From an uncultured Fretibacterium sp. (lineage in GTDB: Bacteria > Synergistota > Synergistia > Synergistales > Aminobacteriaceae): a stretch of 64,000 bases of DNA. Position numbers and translations under genes: made by a program. The notes below the pieces were generated by a model. It did not search any database. It was given only the letters and a program-made list of their open reading frames with translations, and was not told where the DNA came from. The stretch spans positions 123,381 through 187,380 of the forward strand of contig CAMHMH010000005.1 of the NCBI GenBank assembly GCA_946186205.1, in the 5' to 3' direction. The first letter of the stretch is position 1. Every line of letters begins with the position of its first letter. Below are positions 8,974 through 18,754 of the stretch, piece after piece.

Positions 8974-10080
8974 ATGGCAATAGTACAAGTAGTGCAGTGG
9001 GACGACAGCATAAACACCAACGACGTATTGGCGTGGCGTTATGTCGACAGAAAGAATCCCTCGAAAAGTGATGAGTTGGGCAACTGGACTCAGCTCATAG
9101 TGCGCGAGACTCAAGAAGCAATACTCTTCAAGGACGGCCAGGCATTAGACCTCTTCGGCGCGGGTCGTCATACCCTTTCAACAAACAACATACCCATGCT
9201 CGGACGGCTCATCAATCTTGCGACTGGCGGTGAGAGCGCGTTCAAAGCTGGCGTGTGGTTCGTCAACAAAGCAGACATTCCCGACATCAAATGGGGGACT
9301 CAGAATCCCATCATGCTCCGGGACCCTGAATATCAGATCCCGATTTACGTTCGTGCGTTCGGCCAGTTCGGAATCAGAGTCGACAACAGCCGTCAGTTTG
9401 TGCTGAAACTTTCGGGCAACAAGTCATCAATAACTCGCGGTGAGGTCTCAGAATACTTCAAGGGCTTAATACTTTCACGGATGGGCGACATGATAGCGAC
9501 ATACATAGCACACAAGAAGATAAATATCTTTGAGATAAGCGCATACCTTGAGGACATGTCGAATGAAGCCGTCGAGAGGATACGCCCGGAATTATCGCTT
9601 TACGGAATCGAACCGCTGAATTTCTATTTCGGCTCAGTGAATATGATTGATGATGACGAGGGAATAAAGAAGCTCAAGTCAGCAATGGCCGAGCGTGCAA
9701 GCATGAATGTTATGGGAACGAACTACCAGCAGAAACGCTCATTTGACGTAATGGAGTCGGCGGCAAAGAACGAGGGCGGCGGCTCACTAATGGGTGCGGG
9801 AATGGGACTCGGTGCGGGCATGAGTATGGGCGGTGCATTCGGACAAATGGCGGCTCAAATGGGGCAGTACATCAGCCCGAATCAGACTCAGAATCCCGTC
9901 AACCCTTCTGCTAATCCTCCTGCGAATCCTTCCGGGAATGTTTGCCCCTCATGCGGTCAGAATGTCCCGGCCGGCGCAAAATTCTGCATGAACTGCGGGG
10001 CGCGTCTAGTCTGCTCAAACTGCGGAAATGCTTTGATCCCCGGCGCGAAATTCTGCCCTAACTGCGGCCAAAAACTATAA
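8974..10080 (+). CDS. SPFH-domain protein with C-terminal double zinc ribbon
   Basis: The 368-residue protein begins with an SPFH/band-7-like domain of the YdjI type (about residues 20-240, starting MAIVQVVQWDD). A Gly/Met-rich linker and an Asn/Pro-rich linker follow. The C-terminus holds two zinc ribbons with four CxxC pairs (CPSCG, CMNCG, CSNCG, CPNCG). No transmembrane segment is present. SPFH proteins form membrane-associated ring assemblies; the YdjI group is linked to membrane stress and fluidity, but the exact role is unknown. The next gene, only 16 bp downstream, encodes a four-helix membrane protein that is its likely partner. Confidence 0.8.
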   Translation: MAIVQVVQWDDSINTNDVLAWRYVDRKNPSKSDELGNWTQLIVRETQEAILFKDGQALDLFGAGRHTLSTNNIPMLGRLINLATGGESAFKAGVWFVNKADIPDIKWGTQNPIMLRDPEYQIPIYVRAFGQFGIRVDNSRQFVLKLSGNKSSITRGEVSEYFKGLILSRMGDMIATYIAHKKINIFEISAYLEDMSNEAVERIRPELSLYGIEPLNFYFGSVNMIDDDEGIKKLKSAMAERASMNVMGTNYQQKRSFDVMESAAKNEGGGSLMGAGMGLGAGMSMGGAFGQMAAQMGQYISPNQTQNPVNPSANPPANPSGNVCPSCGQNVPAGAKFCMNCGARLVCSNCGNALIPGAKFCPNCGQKL

Positions 10081-10096
10081 AGGAGTGATTGTTACG

Positions 10097-10813
10097 ATGG
10101 GAAATTTCTTCAGCAAAATTCGCCAGGTCATGAACATATTTCTGATTATGGCACTGATAGGGCTTGCGGCAGCGGTCTTTGCGTATTATCTTACGACACC
10201 TGAACAGCGCGGTACAACATTTTGGATCTCTGCGGGGTTTCTTCTCTTTGCGCTGATATTTGAGACGTTAATTTTTGCAGGAATCGCGTGGCGTTCAAAC
10301 AACGGGAAAAATATTCCTGTCAGCTTCTCAAAGGCTGTACTCGGCGGCGTATATTTCCTTTTCGTGATTGTGGTCTCTGTTTGGTGTGCTTATGCTTCAT
10401 GGAGCGTAACGAAATATGTGCTTGTTCACATCGGAGGACTTGTAGTGTTCCTCGTTCCTATGGGACTAATCAACATGGCCGAATTGAAGCTCTCAGACTC
10501 AGCAGCAAGGCAGCAGGCGGAAGGGCGCGTAAACATTTCGTCAATGGCTTCACGCTTGGGCTATATTGCTGACGAGATGAGGACGGCGGGAATGACTCAA
10601 GAAGCGGTTGCTCAGGTCATGAGATTCTCGGAGGCCGTGAAGTATTCAGACCCGACACCAGCAAGCGGAAGACTCGAACGCGGACTCGAAAACGCCGTGA
10701 ATGATATTGAGAACGTAGCAAAGAGTCAGGACTCAGAGTCAGTGATAAGGGCATGTGCGCTCGCTGAAAGGTCATTGCGTGAAAGAAACGATTACGTGAA
10801 GAACTCAAAGTAA
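10097..10813 (+). CDS. Four-helix membrane protein of unknown function
   Basis: I do not recognise the family. The protein (about 238 residues) has four hydrophobic segments in its first 130 residues and a soluble, charged C-terminal half of about 110 residues that looks helical. The ATG at 10097 is chosen because AGGAG at 10081-10085 sits 11 bp before it. A GTG at 10085 overlaps that ribosome site and is unlikely. Spacing of 16 bp from the SPFH gene and a shared terminator suggest one operon, perhaps with the membrane protein recruiting the SPFH assembly. Confidence 0.75.
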   Translation: MGNFFSKIRQVMNIFLIMALIGLAAAVFAYYLTTPEQRGTTFWISAGFLLFALIFETLIFAGIAWRSNNGKNIPVSFSKAVLGGVYFLFVIVVSVWCAYASWSVTKYVLVHIGGLVVFLVPMGLINMAELKLSDSAARQQAEGRVNISSMASRLGYIADEMRTAGMTQEAVAQVMRFSEAVKYSDPTPASGRLERGLENAVNDIENVAKSQDSESVIRACALAERSLRERNDYVKNSK

Positions 10814-10825
10814 CGAGAGACAAAA

Positions 10826-10859
10826 CGCCCCCGGAATTTTTCACCGGGGGATTTTTTTG
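10826..10859 (+). terminator. Terminator after the SPFH operon (usable in both directions)
   Basis: A perfect 7-bp stem CCCCCGG/CCGGGGG is followed by seven T on the plus strand. Read on the minus strand it is followed by CGTTTTG, so it may also stop the LRR gene transcript. Confidence 0.85.
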
Positions 10860-10932
10860 CTAACCTGCTGTTGTATTGCTTTCTTGCTGACGTGAGTTCG
10901 AGAGTCATCACAGGCTCTTCATCAGGCATAAA

Positions 10933-13023
10933 TTACTCTGTGAATGTCGGATCCCTGTACTTCATTGTCGCGGTGTAATACTTGTACAGGGAAATCACAG
11001 CGCGTTTGAGATCGTCATCGATATTTTCCCCGTCATTGTCGGACTGCATTATTGCATTAGCATACGAGAGGGCAGACATCTTAACGGTGAAGCCGCTGCC
11101 TTTGCCTGTTGTTATGCTGACTGTGTAGACCTTCCCGAGCTTGTGCGCTGAAATCCCGCTGATTGTTACAACGTACGCATTCTCAGAAGGTTTATACACG
11201 GCCATGTTAGTTTTGCCGTCGAACTCGTTATCGTCGTCAGTGATATATGCGCTGACATTCCCCGCGTCATTACCGGGGTAGAGATAAATATTTAGCGTAA
11301 TCTCCGAATCAAGCTCAAGGTCAAACATAAGCGACTCGATTCCTGAGCCGTCAATATTCTTGCTGTGCTTGTAGTTTTCAAGTTTCGTTTTGACATCCGC
11401 GCTGTCTGAGTCGATGTTCTGATTCACGCATTCGATTTCCGCGTGGTCAGTGCCAATGTCCCAGCTGTTGTATCTCGCAAGAGGAATCTGAACGTAATGC
11501 CCGTAGTCTTTTATTGCTTCGGCGAGCGCGACAAGATCCGGGGATTTTGCTTTAATCTCCTCGCTTGAGATTATTGCGTCAAGGTAATCTGTTGCGGCGT
11601 AATCTTGAACGGCGGCCATGTTCTTTGTGTCATCGCTGTAACATAACTTTGCTGTAACTGTGTCTGCCATCTGCACGGAATTTATGTAGTATGTGAATCG
11701 GTAATCATCGCCGACTTTATCGGCATTGCTCAACATTTCCGGGCTTCCTGTTTTGTCGTTGACCGTGAAATCAGTGTACGCCCCTTCTGTGTTTGTGCCT
11801 TCGGGGACATTTGCGTAGAAGTCGAGTCCTAACTGCCCGCTGAGTATTAGCGAGTGAGCCGTGAATGAGGGAAGGCCGTCCCGCGTGCCGTGAGTGATTA
11901 TGATGTTTGAGTCGGCGGTGAGGTAATCAGGGGCAAGGCTTGTGCAGTTGCTGATGTCGAGTCCGGCAAGCTGATTGTTGGCACAGTTCAGATACGTCAA
12001 TGCGGTGTTATTGCTCACGTCAAGAGAGATCATCTGATTTTTGCCGCAGTTCAGATACGTCAATGCGGTGTTATTGCTCACGTCAAGAGTCGCAATCTTG
12101 TTGTTGTTGCAGTTCAGCCTCGTCAATGCGGTGTTGTTGCTCACGTCAAGTGATGTAAGCTGGTTGTCATTGCAGTACAGAGTCTTTAACCCGGTGAAAA
12201 GCTCAATTCCCTTCAGGCTTGAAATACGTTGTCCGCTGACATCAAGAAATGTTGCCGCTGTCATCTCTTCTTCGCTGAGATACCCGTCTTTGTTCGTATC
12301 AAGATTCCCGCTGACATACGCCCTGAAGTTTTCATCCGGGAAAATTTCCGAGTTGATTTTCAAAGCGAGTCCAGAAAGTGTTACGTCCATATTGACTTTG
12401 CCTGTCGCGTAATTGTAGGTTACTGTCGACGGGCGTGAGGAAAACCGCGCTGTGCCGTCAGCCTATGATATTGTGATTGCCGCGTCGCTTGAGTCTTTTG
12501 CCGCAACATCTGAGATATTAGCGATCTTATCCGCGGAAATGTCCCAGCTGAATATATGCTCGTATGGGTATGTCACATCGCCTGTGTAGATGATGTTTGA
12601 GCCTGAAACTTTCTGCCCTTCGCACCTAACATAATTCGAAATAATAAATTTTGTGTTGCTGCTAAGGTCAAGTACTGTCAGACCGTTGCTGTGGCAGTAC
12701 AGAGACTGTAACGCGGTGTTTTTGCTCACGTCAAGTTCTGTCAGCTGGTTGTTATTGCAGCCCAGAGTCGTTAAAGCAGTGAAATACTCGATACCCTTCA
12801 GGCTGGAAATATCCTTATATCGAACTTCGATATTTGTTACAGCCGCAATCTCTTCATCGCTGAGAGAACTGTTTGAGTCCTTGTCAAAATTACTGCTGAC
12901 ATACGCCCTGAAGTTTGCATCCGGGAAATTCGTCTCATCAATCGCAACATCTGCCCATGCACGCGGCGCAAAAATCACGCACATGAACACAGACAGAATA
13001 CACAATACTGTGAACCGTCTCAC
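10933..13023 (-). pseudogene. Secreted EF-hand/leucine-rich-repeat protein interrupted by one in-frame amber codon
   Basis: Two open stretches, 12463-13023 and 10933-12462, are in the same frame and separated only by a TAG at 12463-12465. The sequence continues across it (ITIS-stop-ADGTARF) with no ATG for 24 codons. Starting at the GTG at 13023 (ribosome site AAAGGAAG 8 bp before), the product has a clean signal peptide ending APRAWA. Two units follow, each an EF-hand-like loop (DKDSNSSLSDEE, DTNKDGYLSEEE) plus 21-residue LRRs of the LNCxNNxLxxLDVSNNTALT type. A long beta-rich C-terminal region ends the gene. Likely a surface or secreted binding protein. TAG is an ordinary stop elsewhere in the window, so this is probably a recent nonsense mutation or a base error. 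Confidence 0.75.
11986..12190 (-). repeat. 63-bp tandem repeats encoding 21-residue LRRs
   Basis: Three to four copies of a 63-bp unit. The stretches at about 11988-12029 and 12051-12092 are nearly identical over 40 bases, which points to recent duplication of LRR units. Confidence 0.75.
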
Positions 13024-13057
13024 AATATTTTTCTTCCTTTGTGTGAAAGTGAAAAGG

Positions 13058-13066
13058 AGTATAGCA
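13058..13066 (-). promoter_or_regulatory. Extended -10 promoter for the LRR gene
   Basis: The minus strand reads TGCTATACT 35 bp upstream of the GTG start at 13023, immediately after the terminator of the upstream PBP gene. Confidence 0.55.
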
Positions 13067-13082
13067 CCGTCAAAATTTCTGC

Positions 13083-13117
13083 GCAAAAAAATCCCCCGAT
13101 GCTCTCACACCGGGGGC
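13083..13117 (-). terminator. Terminator of the PBP gene
   Basis: CCCCCGGTG...CATCGGGGG stem on the minus strand followed by seven T, 13 bp after the PBP stop. Confidence 0.85.
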
Positions 13118-13129
13118 GGTTCATTTCTC

Positions 13130-15559
13130 TTACTCCAAGCCGTATTGTTTCAGCAATTGCCTGTAACGTATTTCAACCTCGCTGAGTTTAGGCTCGCTTC
13201 GTTTCGGGGCAGCTGCTGACGGTCGAGGGACTGCCGCATTTGTTGAAGGCGCGCTGACCTGCTGGGGAGCATGTGATGATACTGCTTCTGACTCCTCTGA
13301 GGATCTCTTTTTGCCCTTTGACGACTCTTTAGGCTCTGAGTACGAACGCGCAAGATATGTATCATCCTGTTCAACCAGGAACAAGCGCGGGCCTCTCGGG
13401 TCATTGTCTGCGGCTCTGTAGCTTCCTCCGTGAACAGGGCATGAAGCAGTAGGGGATCTTCCTTTCGGGAAATAAAGCGGGACTGCCTGACAGCCTCCCC
13501 TCGCAAGGTAGCCAGTAGCCCGGCAGATTGATACCTTGTCGACTTCTACCCAGTCGGGCGGGTTCGGGAAATTCGCGGGAGTCTCTTGCTCTTCAACTGC
13601 GTACTGCATGAATTTCTTCCACACAGGAGCCGCCATCGTTCCGCCGAAAGCACGCCTTCCCATCGTTTTGTGATCGTCGCGCCCAACGTAAACAGCCGTC
13701 GTTAATCCGGGAACGCCTCCGCAGAACCATGCGTCAATGAAGTCGTTTGATGTTCCTGTTTTGCCGAACACATTAACTTTTGAGATTGCCGCGGGCTTTC
13801 CTGTTCCTGCCCTCACTGCGTCCTGCATCATTGAGCGCAAAGCATACGCCGTTTCAGGTCTCATTGCTTGGGTCTCTGCCGTCTGTCGTTTCTCTAAAGT
13901 ATTTCCGTCCCGGTCTTTTATCTCGCGTATCATGAGAGGGACGATTCTTTTTCCGCCGTTGTTGAAGCAGTTGAACGCCACAGCCATCTCAAGAGGAGTC
14001 AGACTCGCCGAGCCTAGCGCAACTGACAAGTCATTGGGAAGATATTTCGTCTCAATTCCCATATTGCGCGCCATCTTCACAATCGCGTCAGTGCCAATAT
14101 ACGCCGCGACTCTAACTGCTACGGTGTTGTATGAACTCGTCAAGGCTCTCTGCAATGTTACCTCGCCCGCGTAGCCTCCGCCGGAATTGTGCGGGGACCA
14201 TCCTTTGCCCCTTCCGCCCTTCTGCTTGAACGTTATCGGAGCGTCGAGAAAATGATCGCTGGGCATTACGTCTTCTTCCATTGCCGCCGCGTATACTATT
14301 GGCTTGAAACTTGAGCCGGGCTGTCTCACCGCTTGAGTCGCACGGTTGAATTTGCTTTCTTTGAAGTCCTTCCCTCCTACGAGTGCTAACACTTCTCCAG
14401 TTTCGGACTCTATGCAGACTAACGCGCCCATTACGTTTTTGTTGAGTCCCTGTATACATTCGCGGGCTTTGTCCTGAAGTTTCAAGTCAAGAGTCGTGTA
14501 TATCTCCATCCCTCCGCTGTAAACTTCATCTTTTCCGTATTTCGGCAGCAAGTCATTAAACAGAAGGTGAGACACAAAATAAGGTGCCATGTTGTACTCT
14601 TCAATCTTGTTTGAGCGGCTTCGGAACTCTAACTCCTCGTTGTATGCCGCCTGCCTTTGTTCGGGAGTTATCCAGCCGAGAGTCTCCATTCTTCCGAGAA
14701 CGTAATTCTGTCGTGCTTTTGCGTTGCTTATGCTTGACTGTGGGTTATAGCGTCCGGGGTTTGCGATTAATCCCGCGAGTATTGCCGACTGTGCGAGGTC
14801 CAAATCTCTTGCTGACTTGTCGAAATATGTGCGGGCCGCTGTCTCGACTCCCCATGCGCCCCGGCCGAAATTTATCGTGTTCAAATAAAGCTCAAGTATC
14901 TTGTCTTTCGGGAACAACTTTTCAAGCCTCATCGCAATAATGATCTCTTTTGCCTTTCGGGTTATGCTCTTCTCGTGAGTCAAAAATAAATTTCTCGCTA
15001 ACTGCTGTGTGATTGTGCTGGCTCCCTGAACTTTTCCGCCCTCTACAACGTCAGTCCACAATGCGCGCATTATTGAGCCGATTCGTATTCCTCCGTGCTG
15101 ATAGAACGCAGAGTCCTCAGCAGCAAGCACAGCCCGTATGATGTTAGGGGACATCTCATGAAGCTCAAGAGGAGTCCTGTTCTCAATAAACAATCGCGCA
15201 ATAACTTCACCGTTTCTGTCATACATAATAGATGGAAGACTGCTGCGGGGATTCGCTAATTCAACCATGCTCGGCAAATCCTCAGAAAGTTTCACGACAT
15301 ACCACGCAACTCCCGCGCTTAATGCCCCGGTCGCAAGCAGCACAACAAAAAGAAGAGTCATCAGTATGATCTTCATGATTGAGACTCTTTTGCGCTTTCC
15401 CGGTTTCGGCTGAGACATTTTTTGACGGGCTTCTTCGTTCTCCTGCTGGCGTTTCATTTTCTGCTGGTGCATTCGGTTTCTCAGGAGCATTTCGTCAAGG
15501 TCTATGCGGTAATTTGTATTATTTCCCCGCGGTCTCTTAGGGCCGTTTCTTTCGTTCAT
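13130..15559 (-). CDS. Class A penicillin-binding protein (PBP1A-type)
   Basis: The 809-residue bifunctional peptidoglycan synthase has a basic cytoplasmic tail and one membrane anchor (about residues 61-88). The GT51 glycosyltransferase follows, with catalytic Glu in AAEDSAFYQHGG (about 148) and the QGASTITQQLARN motif (178-190). The transpeptidase carries SSFK (Ser416), SYN (about 475) and KTGTS (600-604). All catalytic residues are present. The C-terminus adds about 100 Ser/Lys/Pro-rich, low-complexity residues. It polymerises and cross-links glycan at the outer face of the inner membrane. It could be called mrcA or ponA. Confidence 0.93.
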   Translation of the reverse strand: MNERNGPKRPRGNNTNYRIDLDEMLLRNRMHQQKMKRQQENEEARQKMSQPKPGKRKRVSIMKIILMTLLFVVLLATGALSAGVAWYVVKLSEDLPSMVELANPRSSLPSIMYDRNGEVIARLFIENRTPLELHEMSPNIIRAVLAAEDSAFYQHGGIRIGSIMRALWTDVVEGGKVQGASTITQQLARNLFLTHEKSITRKAKEIIIAMRLEKLFPKDKILELYLNTINFGRGAWGVETAARTYFDKSARDLDLAQSAILAGLIANPGRYNPQSSISNAKARQNYVLGRMETLGWITPEQRQAAYNEELEFRSRSNKIEEYNMAPYFVSHLLFNDLLPKYGKDEVYSGGMEIYTTLDLKLQDKARECIQGLNKNVMGALVCIESETGEVLALVGGKDFKESKFNRATQAVRQPGSSFKPIVYAAAMEEDVMPSDHFLDAPITFKQKGGRGKGWSPHNSGGGYAGEVTLQRALTSSYNTVAVRVAAYIGTDAIVKMARNMGIETKYLPNDLSVALGSASLTPLEMAVAFNCFNNGGKRIVPLMIREIKDRDGNTLEKRQTAETQAMRPETAYALRSMMQDAVRAGTGKPAAISKVNVFGKTGTSNDFIDAWFCGGVPGLTTAVYVGRDDHKTMGRRAFGGTMAAPVWKKFMQYAVEEQETPANFPNPPDWVEVDKVSICRATGYLARGGCQAVPLYFPKGRSPTASCPVHGGSYRAADNDPRGPRLFLVEQDDTYLARSYSEPKESSKGKKRSSEESEAVSSHAPQQVSAPSTNAAVPRPSAAAPKRSEPKLSEVEIRYRQLLKQYGLE

Positions 15560-15591
15560 GCAAAATTACTCCTTTGCTTATGGATTGTGCA

Positions 15592-15600
15592 ATCATATCA
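15592..15600 (-). promoter_or_regulatory. Possible extended -10 promoter for the PBP gene
   Basis: The minus strand reads TGATATGAT 33 bp upstream of the PBP start. It overlaps the stop codon of the next gene. Confidence 0.4.
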
Positions 15601-16212
15601 CAATGCGCGCTCAATTATCCGTATCATTCCGCCGCGACGCTCGTAGCCTGTCTCGTAAACGTCCTCAAGGCTGAACCATTGATACTCGCCGTAAGTTACT
15701 GTGAGAATGTTTATGCCTGTGTCGGACTCTTCATAGCCGGCGAGGTTGAACCAGTGCCACTGGAAATCATCAAGCCGGGGATTTCTGTGATGAAGCAAAA
15801 GAAACGGGACGGGCAAATTTCTGTCGATCTGATTCGTTACTGCCTGTGCGAAATCATCATAGGGAACATTGCCGGAGAGTCCCTCAAGAATGAGTCTGTT
15901 ATTGCCCGCGTGGGTCATGTAGTCATAGAAGCCGCAAATATATGTTTCGAGGAAATCGATTCCGTGATAGCGGGGGTAAAGATAAGGCTTCATTGATGAC
16001 GCGAACTTCACGAAGTCGGAGCGGGATAAATTTCCGGGGTCATAGGGATAAAGCGATCTGTATTCGTTCCGTCGTGATAATAATATGCAGGTGTCGCAGG
16101 CTGTAACGGCAGCGCATCCGCCCATGTTCATATCCCATTCGGGCAGCCAGTCCTGATTACCGCCGGGGGCATCTTCAATCGTGAAGTAGCTGATAATTTT
16201 TCTGCGTGTCAA
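15598..16212 (-). CDS. Hypothetical protein with a C39/papain-like Cys...His pattern
   Basis: About 204 residues, with no signal peptide in the chosen start. Near the N-terminus is a MGGCAAVTACD segment. The C-terminal third holds PFLLLHHRNP and HWFNLAGYE, the spacing seen in papain-like cysteine hydrolases of the C39_2 group (Cys...His-Asp/Asn). This is a fold-level guess. The TTG at 16212 is favoured by an almost perfect ribosome site (GGAAGGTGAT) 7-8 bp before it. A longer frame to 16284 starts inside an 18-bp tandem duplication and is unlikely. The gene lies between the PBP and the Sel1-repeat gene on the same strand. Confidence 0.6.
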   Translation of the reverse strand: MTRRKIISYFTIEDAPGGNQDWLPEWDMNMGGCAAVTACDTCILLSRRNEYRSLYPYDPGNLSRSDFVKFASSMKPYLYPRYHGIDFLETYICGFYDYMTHAGNNRLILEGLSGNVPYDDFAQAVTNQIDRNLPVPFLLLHHRNPRLDDFQWHWFNLAGYEESDTGINILTVTYGEYQWFSLEDVYETGYERRGGMIRIIERAL

Positions 16213-16251
16213 TTCGTGAATCACCTTCCGTGAAAATTTATCTGCATATTT

Positions 16252-16287
16252 TATAGCGTCCCACAAAAATATAGCGTCCCACAAAAA
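16252..16287 (-). repeat. Perfect 18-bp tandem duplication upstream of the papain-like gene
   Basis: TATAGCGTCCCACAAAAA occurs twice head to tail (16252-16269 and 16270-16287). Each copy carries a GCTATA box on the minus strand, so a -10-like element has been doubled. Confidence 0.9.
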
Positions 16288-16311
16288 ATAAACCCTTCAC
16301 GGAATTTCCGC

Positions 16312-18642
16312 TTACGTTCGCCTGAGCCGTTCAACTGCTGACTTTGCTGACTCATGCCCGTTTTCTGCGGCTTTGATGTACCACCTGAGAGCCTCTGAGA
16401 GATCCTGACTCACTCCGTCGCCGTTCTCATACATTGCTCCGAGATTGTATTGCGCTTTAACATGCCCCTGCAATGCTGCTTTCTGATACCATATGGAAGC
16501 CTTCATGTAATTCTGACTCACTCCGACACCGTTTGTGTACATCACTCCGAGATTGTATTGCGCCCGGTCATGTCCCTGCAATGCTGCCTTGTGATACCAC
16601 TTGAAAGCCTCTGAGAAATTCTTGCTCACTCCGATGCCGTTCATGTACATTGCGCCGAGACTATACTGCGCTCCGGCATGATTCCTTTCAGCGGCCTTGC
16701 GGTAACAAATTGCGGCATTCACATAATCTCCAGCCTCGTAAAATTTCCTGCCTGCCTCATACTGAAATTTTGTGAACGGTTCTGAGCTGTTCCCGTAAGC
16801 AGCCATTCTCAGAGCCAATTGCGCCGGATAATATCCCTGTTTCGCCGCTAGCCTGTACCATTTCTCAGCAAGACGGTCATTCTTCCTCACAAATTCGCCG
16901 TTAAGGTACATATTTCCCAAGCTGTATTGCGCCTTTGCGTACCCCTGCTCAGCTGATTTCCTGTACCACGTGAAAGCCTCACGGTAATTTGCGCTGACTC
17001 CCTCGCCGCTGAAATACATCAAGCCGAGATTATATTGCGCGGGGGCATATCCTTTCTCAGCTGATAATCTATACCATTTCACAGCCTCTGATTTGTCCGC
17101 GTTCACGCCTTTTCCGTGCGAGTACATGAAGCCCAGATCATTTTGCGCCCGTGAATGTCCGAGTTCTGCTGCCCGCCGGTAATAGTACAAAGCCCGTGCG
17201 TAGTCCCCAGTATCGTAAAATTTCCTGCCTGACTTGTATTTTGCTTCCGCATCGGCCATGAGCTTTTTTTCATGCGCTAGTCTTTCGGATTCTTCACGGA
17301 GCTTCAGTCGGGCTATGAGTCTTTGTTTTTCACGGTGTTTTTCGTGGGCTTCCTGCTGAAGTGAGGCTGTTTGCTCTGAGTCTTCCTGTATCTTTTCGGC
17401 CTCGTGAGATTGTGAACGGCTCAAAGTTTCGTCATGCCGAGTATCAAGCTGTCCTATTGTTTGTTGGGACTCTTGCGATGTTTCATGCGCTTGAAGTTTT
17501 GAGTAGCTCAAAGTTTCTTCACGCAGAGTATCAAGCTGTCCTATTGTTTCTTGGGACTGTTGCGAGTGTTGATGCACTTGAAGCTGTGAATAGCTCAAAG
17601 TCCCTTCATGCTGAGTATCAAGCTGTCCTTTTGTTTGCTGGGACTGTTGCTGTCGTTCGTGCGCTTGATTTTGCGAGTCGCTCAAGGTCTCTTCATGCTG
17701 AGTATCAAGCTGCCCTTTTGCTTTTTGAGACTGTTGCGAGTGTTGATGCACTTGAAGCTGTGAATAGCTCAAAGTCCCTTCATGCTGAGTATCAAGCTGT
17801 CTTTTTGTCTGCTGGGACTCTTGCGGCTGTTGATGCCCTTGAAGCTGTGAGTCGCTCAAAGTATCTTCATGCTGAGAGTCAAGCTGCCCTATTGTTTCTT
17901 GGGACTCTTGCGGTCGTTCATGCCCGTGAAGTTGTGAGCCGCTCAAAGTATCTTCATGCTGAGAGTCAATATGTCCTATTGTTTCTTGAGACTGTTGCGC
18001 TTGTTGATGCCCGTGAAGCTGTGAGTCACTCAAAGTCTCGTATTGCTGAGTATCAAGCTGCCCTATTGTTTGCTGGGACTGTTGCGGTGTTTTATGCCCG
18101 TGAAGTTGTGAGTCGCTCAAAGTTTCTTCATGCTGAGTGTCGAGCTGTCCTTTTGCTTTTTGGGACTCTTGCGGTCGTTCATGCACTTGAAGTTGTGAGT
18201 CGCTCAAGGTCTCTTCATGCTGAGTGTCGAGCTGTCCTATTGTTTGCTGGGACTGTTGCGGCTGTTGATGCGCTTGAAGCTGTGAGTCGCTCAAAGTTTC
18301 CTCATGCTGAGAGTCAAGCTGTCCTTTTGTTTCTTGAAGCCTTTGCGACTCTTCTGCCTCTTTAACTTTTGCCGCTCTCAACGCTTCGTCAACCCGCCGA
18401 ATCTCTTCAGCAAGTCTCTTCTCTTCCCGACGGTATGACTCTAACGTCTTCTGAATCTCAATCGCTGTTTGCTTCCCATCACCTTTAGAATTTTTCTGAG
18501 CTTTATTCTCGCGAGCCTTATTCCTGAACAGCCGGCGCAGAATCAAAAATGCCAATAGTAAACCAGCGATTAAAAAAAAGGTTGACAATTCCAAACCCAG
18601 CGCATCAAAAACGCGGCCAGCAGATTCAAATATATATCTCAT
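16312..18642 (-). CDS. Membrane-anchored Sel1-repeat protein with a 29-residue Gln/Ser repeat domain
   Basis: About 776 residues. An N-terminal membrane helix (about residues 20-38) and a basic coiled segment lead into 11 copies of a 29-residue hydrophilic repeat (consensus [20 protein letters not shown] plus a QxHxxPQQS tail). A helical linker and eight to nine Sel1/TPR-like repeats (AQYNLGxMYxxGxGV) fill the C-terminal half. Sel1 proteins are scaffolds for protein complexes, often at the cell envelope. The ATG at 18642 is preferred because GGGAGG lies 5 bp upstream; a longer frame reaches 18678. The repeat is a likely site of copy-number change. Confidence 0.85.
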   Translation of the reverse strand: MRYIFESAGRVFDALGLELSTFFLIAGLLLAFLILRRLFRNKARENKAQKNSKGDGKQTAIEIQKTLESYRREEKRLAEEIRRVDEALRAAKVKEAEESQRLQETKGQLDSQHEETLSDSQLQAHQQPQQSQQTIGQLDTQHEETLSDSQLQVHERPQESQKAKGQLDTQHEETLSDSQLHGHKTPQQSQQTIGQLDTQQYETLSDSQLHGHQQAQQSQETIGHIDSQHEDTLSGSQLHGHERPQESQETIGQLDSQHEDTLSDSQLQGHQQPQESQQTKRQLDTQHEGTLSYSQLQVHQHSQQSQKAKGQLDTQHEETLSDSQNQAHERQQQSQQTKGQLDTQHEGTLSYSQLQVHQHSQQSQETIGQLDTLREETLSYSKLQAHETSQESQQTIGQLDTRHDETLSRSQSHEAEKIQEDSEQTASLQQEAHEKHREKQRLIARLKLREESERLAHEKKLMADAEAKYKSGRKFYDTGDYARALYYYRRAAELGHSRAQNDLGFMYSHGKGVNADKSEAVKWYRLSAEKGYAPAQYNLGLMYFSGEGVSANYREAFTWYRKSAEQGYAKAQYSLGNMYLNGEFVRKNDRLAEKWYRLAAKQGYYPAQLALRMAAYGNSSEPFTKFQYEAGRKFYEAGDYVNAAICYRKAAERNHAGAQYSLGAMYMNGIGVSKNFSEAFKWYHKAALQGHDRAQYNLGVMYTNGVGVSQNYMKASIWYQKAALQGHVKAQYNLGAMYENGDGVSQDLSEALRWYIKAAENGHESAKSAVERLRRT
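17380..18336 (-). repeat. Eleven 87-bp tandem repeats inside the Sel1 gene
   Basis: Eleven in-frame 87-bp units encode 29 residues each. Two units (around 17560 and 17735) are nearly identical, showing recent duplication. The array keeps an opposite-strand frame open over about 1 kb. Confidence 0.9.
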
Positions 18643-18705
18643 GACGGCCTCCCGTATAAAAATTCTCATTGAACGCAAAAATTATACTGTGATTAATTCC
18701 GGCTG

Positions 18706-18714
18706 TGCTAAAAT
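18706..18714 (+). promoter_or_regulatory. Extended -10 promoter for rpmG
   Basis: TGCTAAAAT lies 40 bp before the rpmG start. No clear -35. It fits the recurring TGCTATAAT type. Confidence 0.45.
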
Positions 18715-18754
18715 ACTTCAAGTTTTCACAATCATGAAAGGAAGATTTTTTCAC

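Noticed and set aside
12463..12465. Pyrrolysine or other recoding of TAG in the LRR gene
   Set aside because: TAG ends ordinary genes here (for example nusG, rplL and the flagellin), and no tRNA or enzyme for recoding is seen in the window. A nonsense mutation or base error is simpler.
13737..14174. Plus-strand frame opposite the PBP gene
   Set aside because: Shadow of the conserved transpeptidase coding sequence.
17380..18336. Regular repeats suggesting a CRISPR array
   Set aside because: Units are contiguous 87-bp coding repeats with no unique spacers, in frame within a protein gene, and no cas genes are near.
17361..18365. Long open frame (334 codons) on the plus strand across the Sel1-gene repeats
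   Set aside because: It mirrors the 87-bp repeat array; any repeat lacking stops in one register stays open throughout. No ribosome site, and the product is a low-complexity repeat with no known domain.
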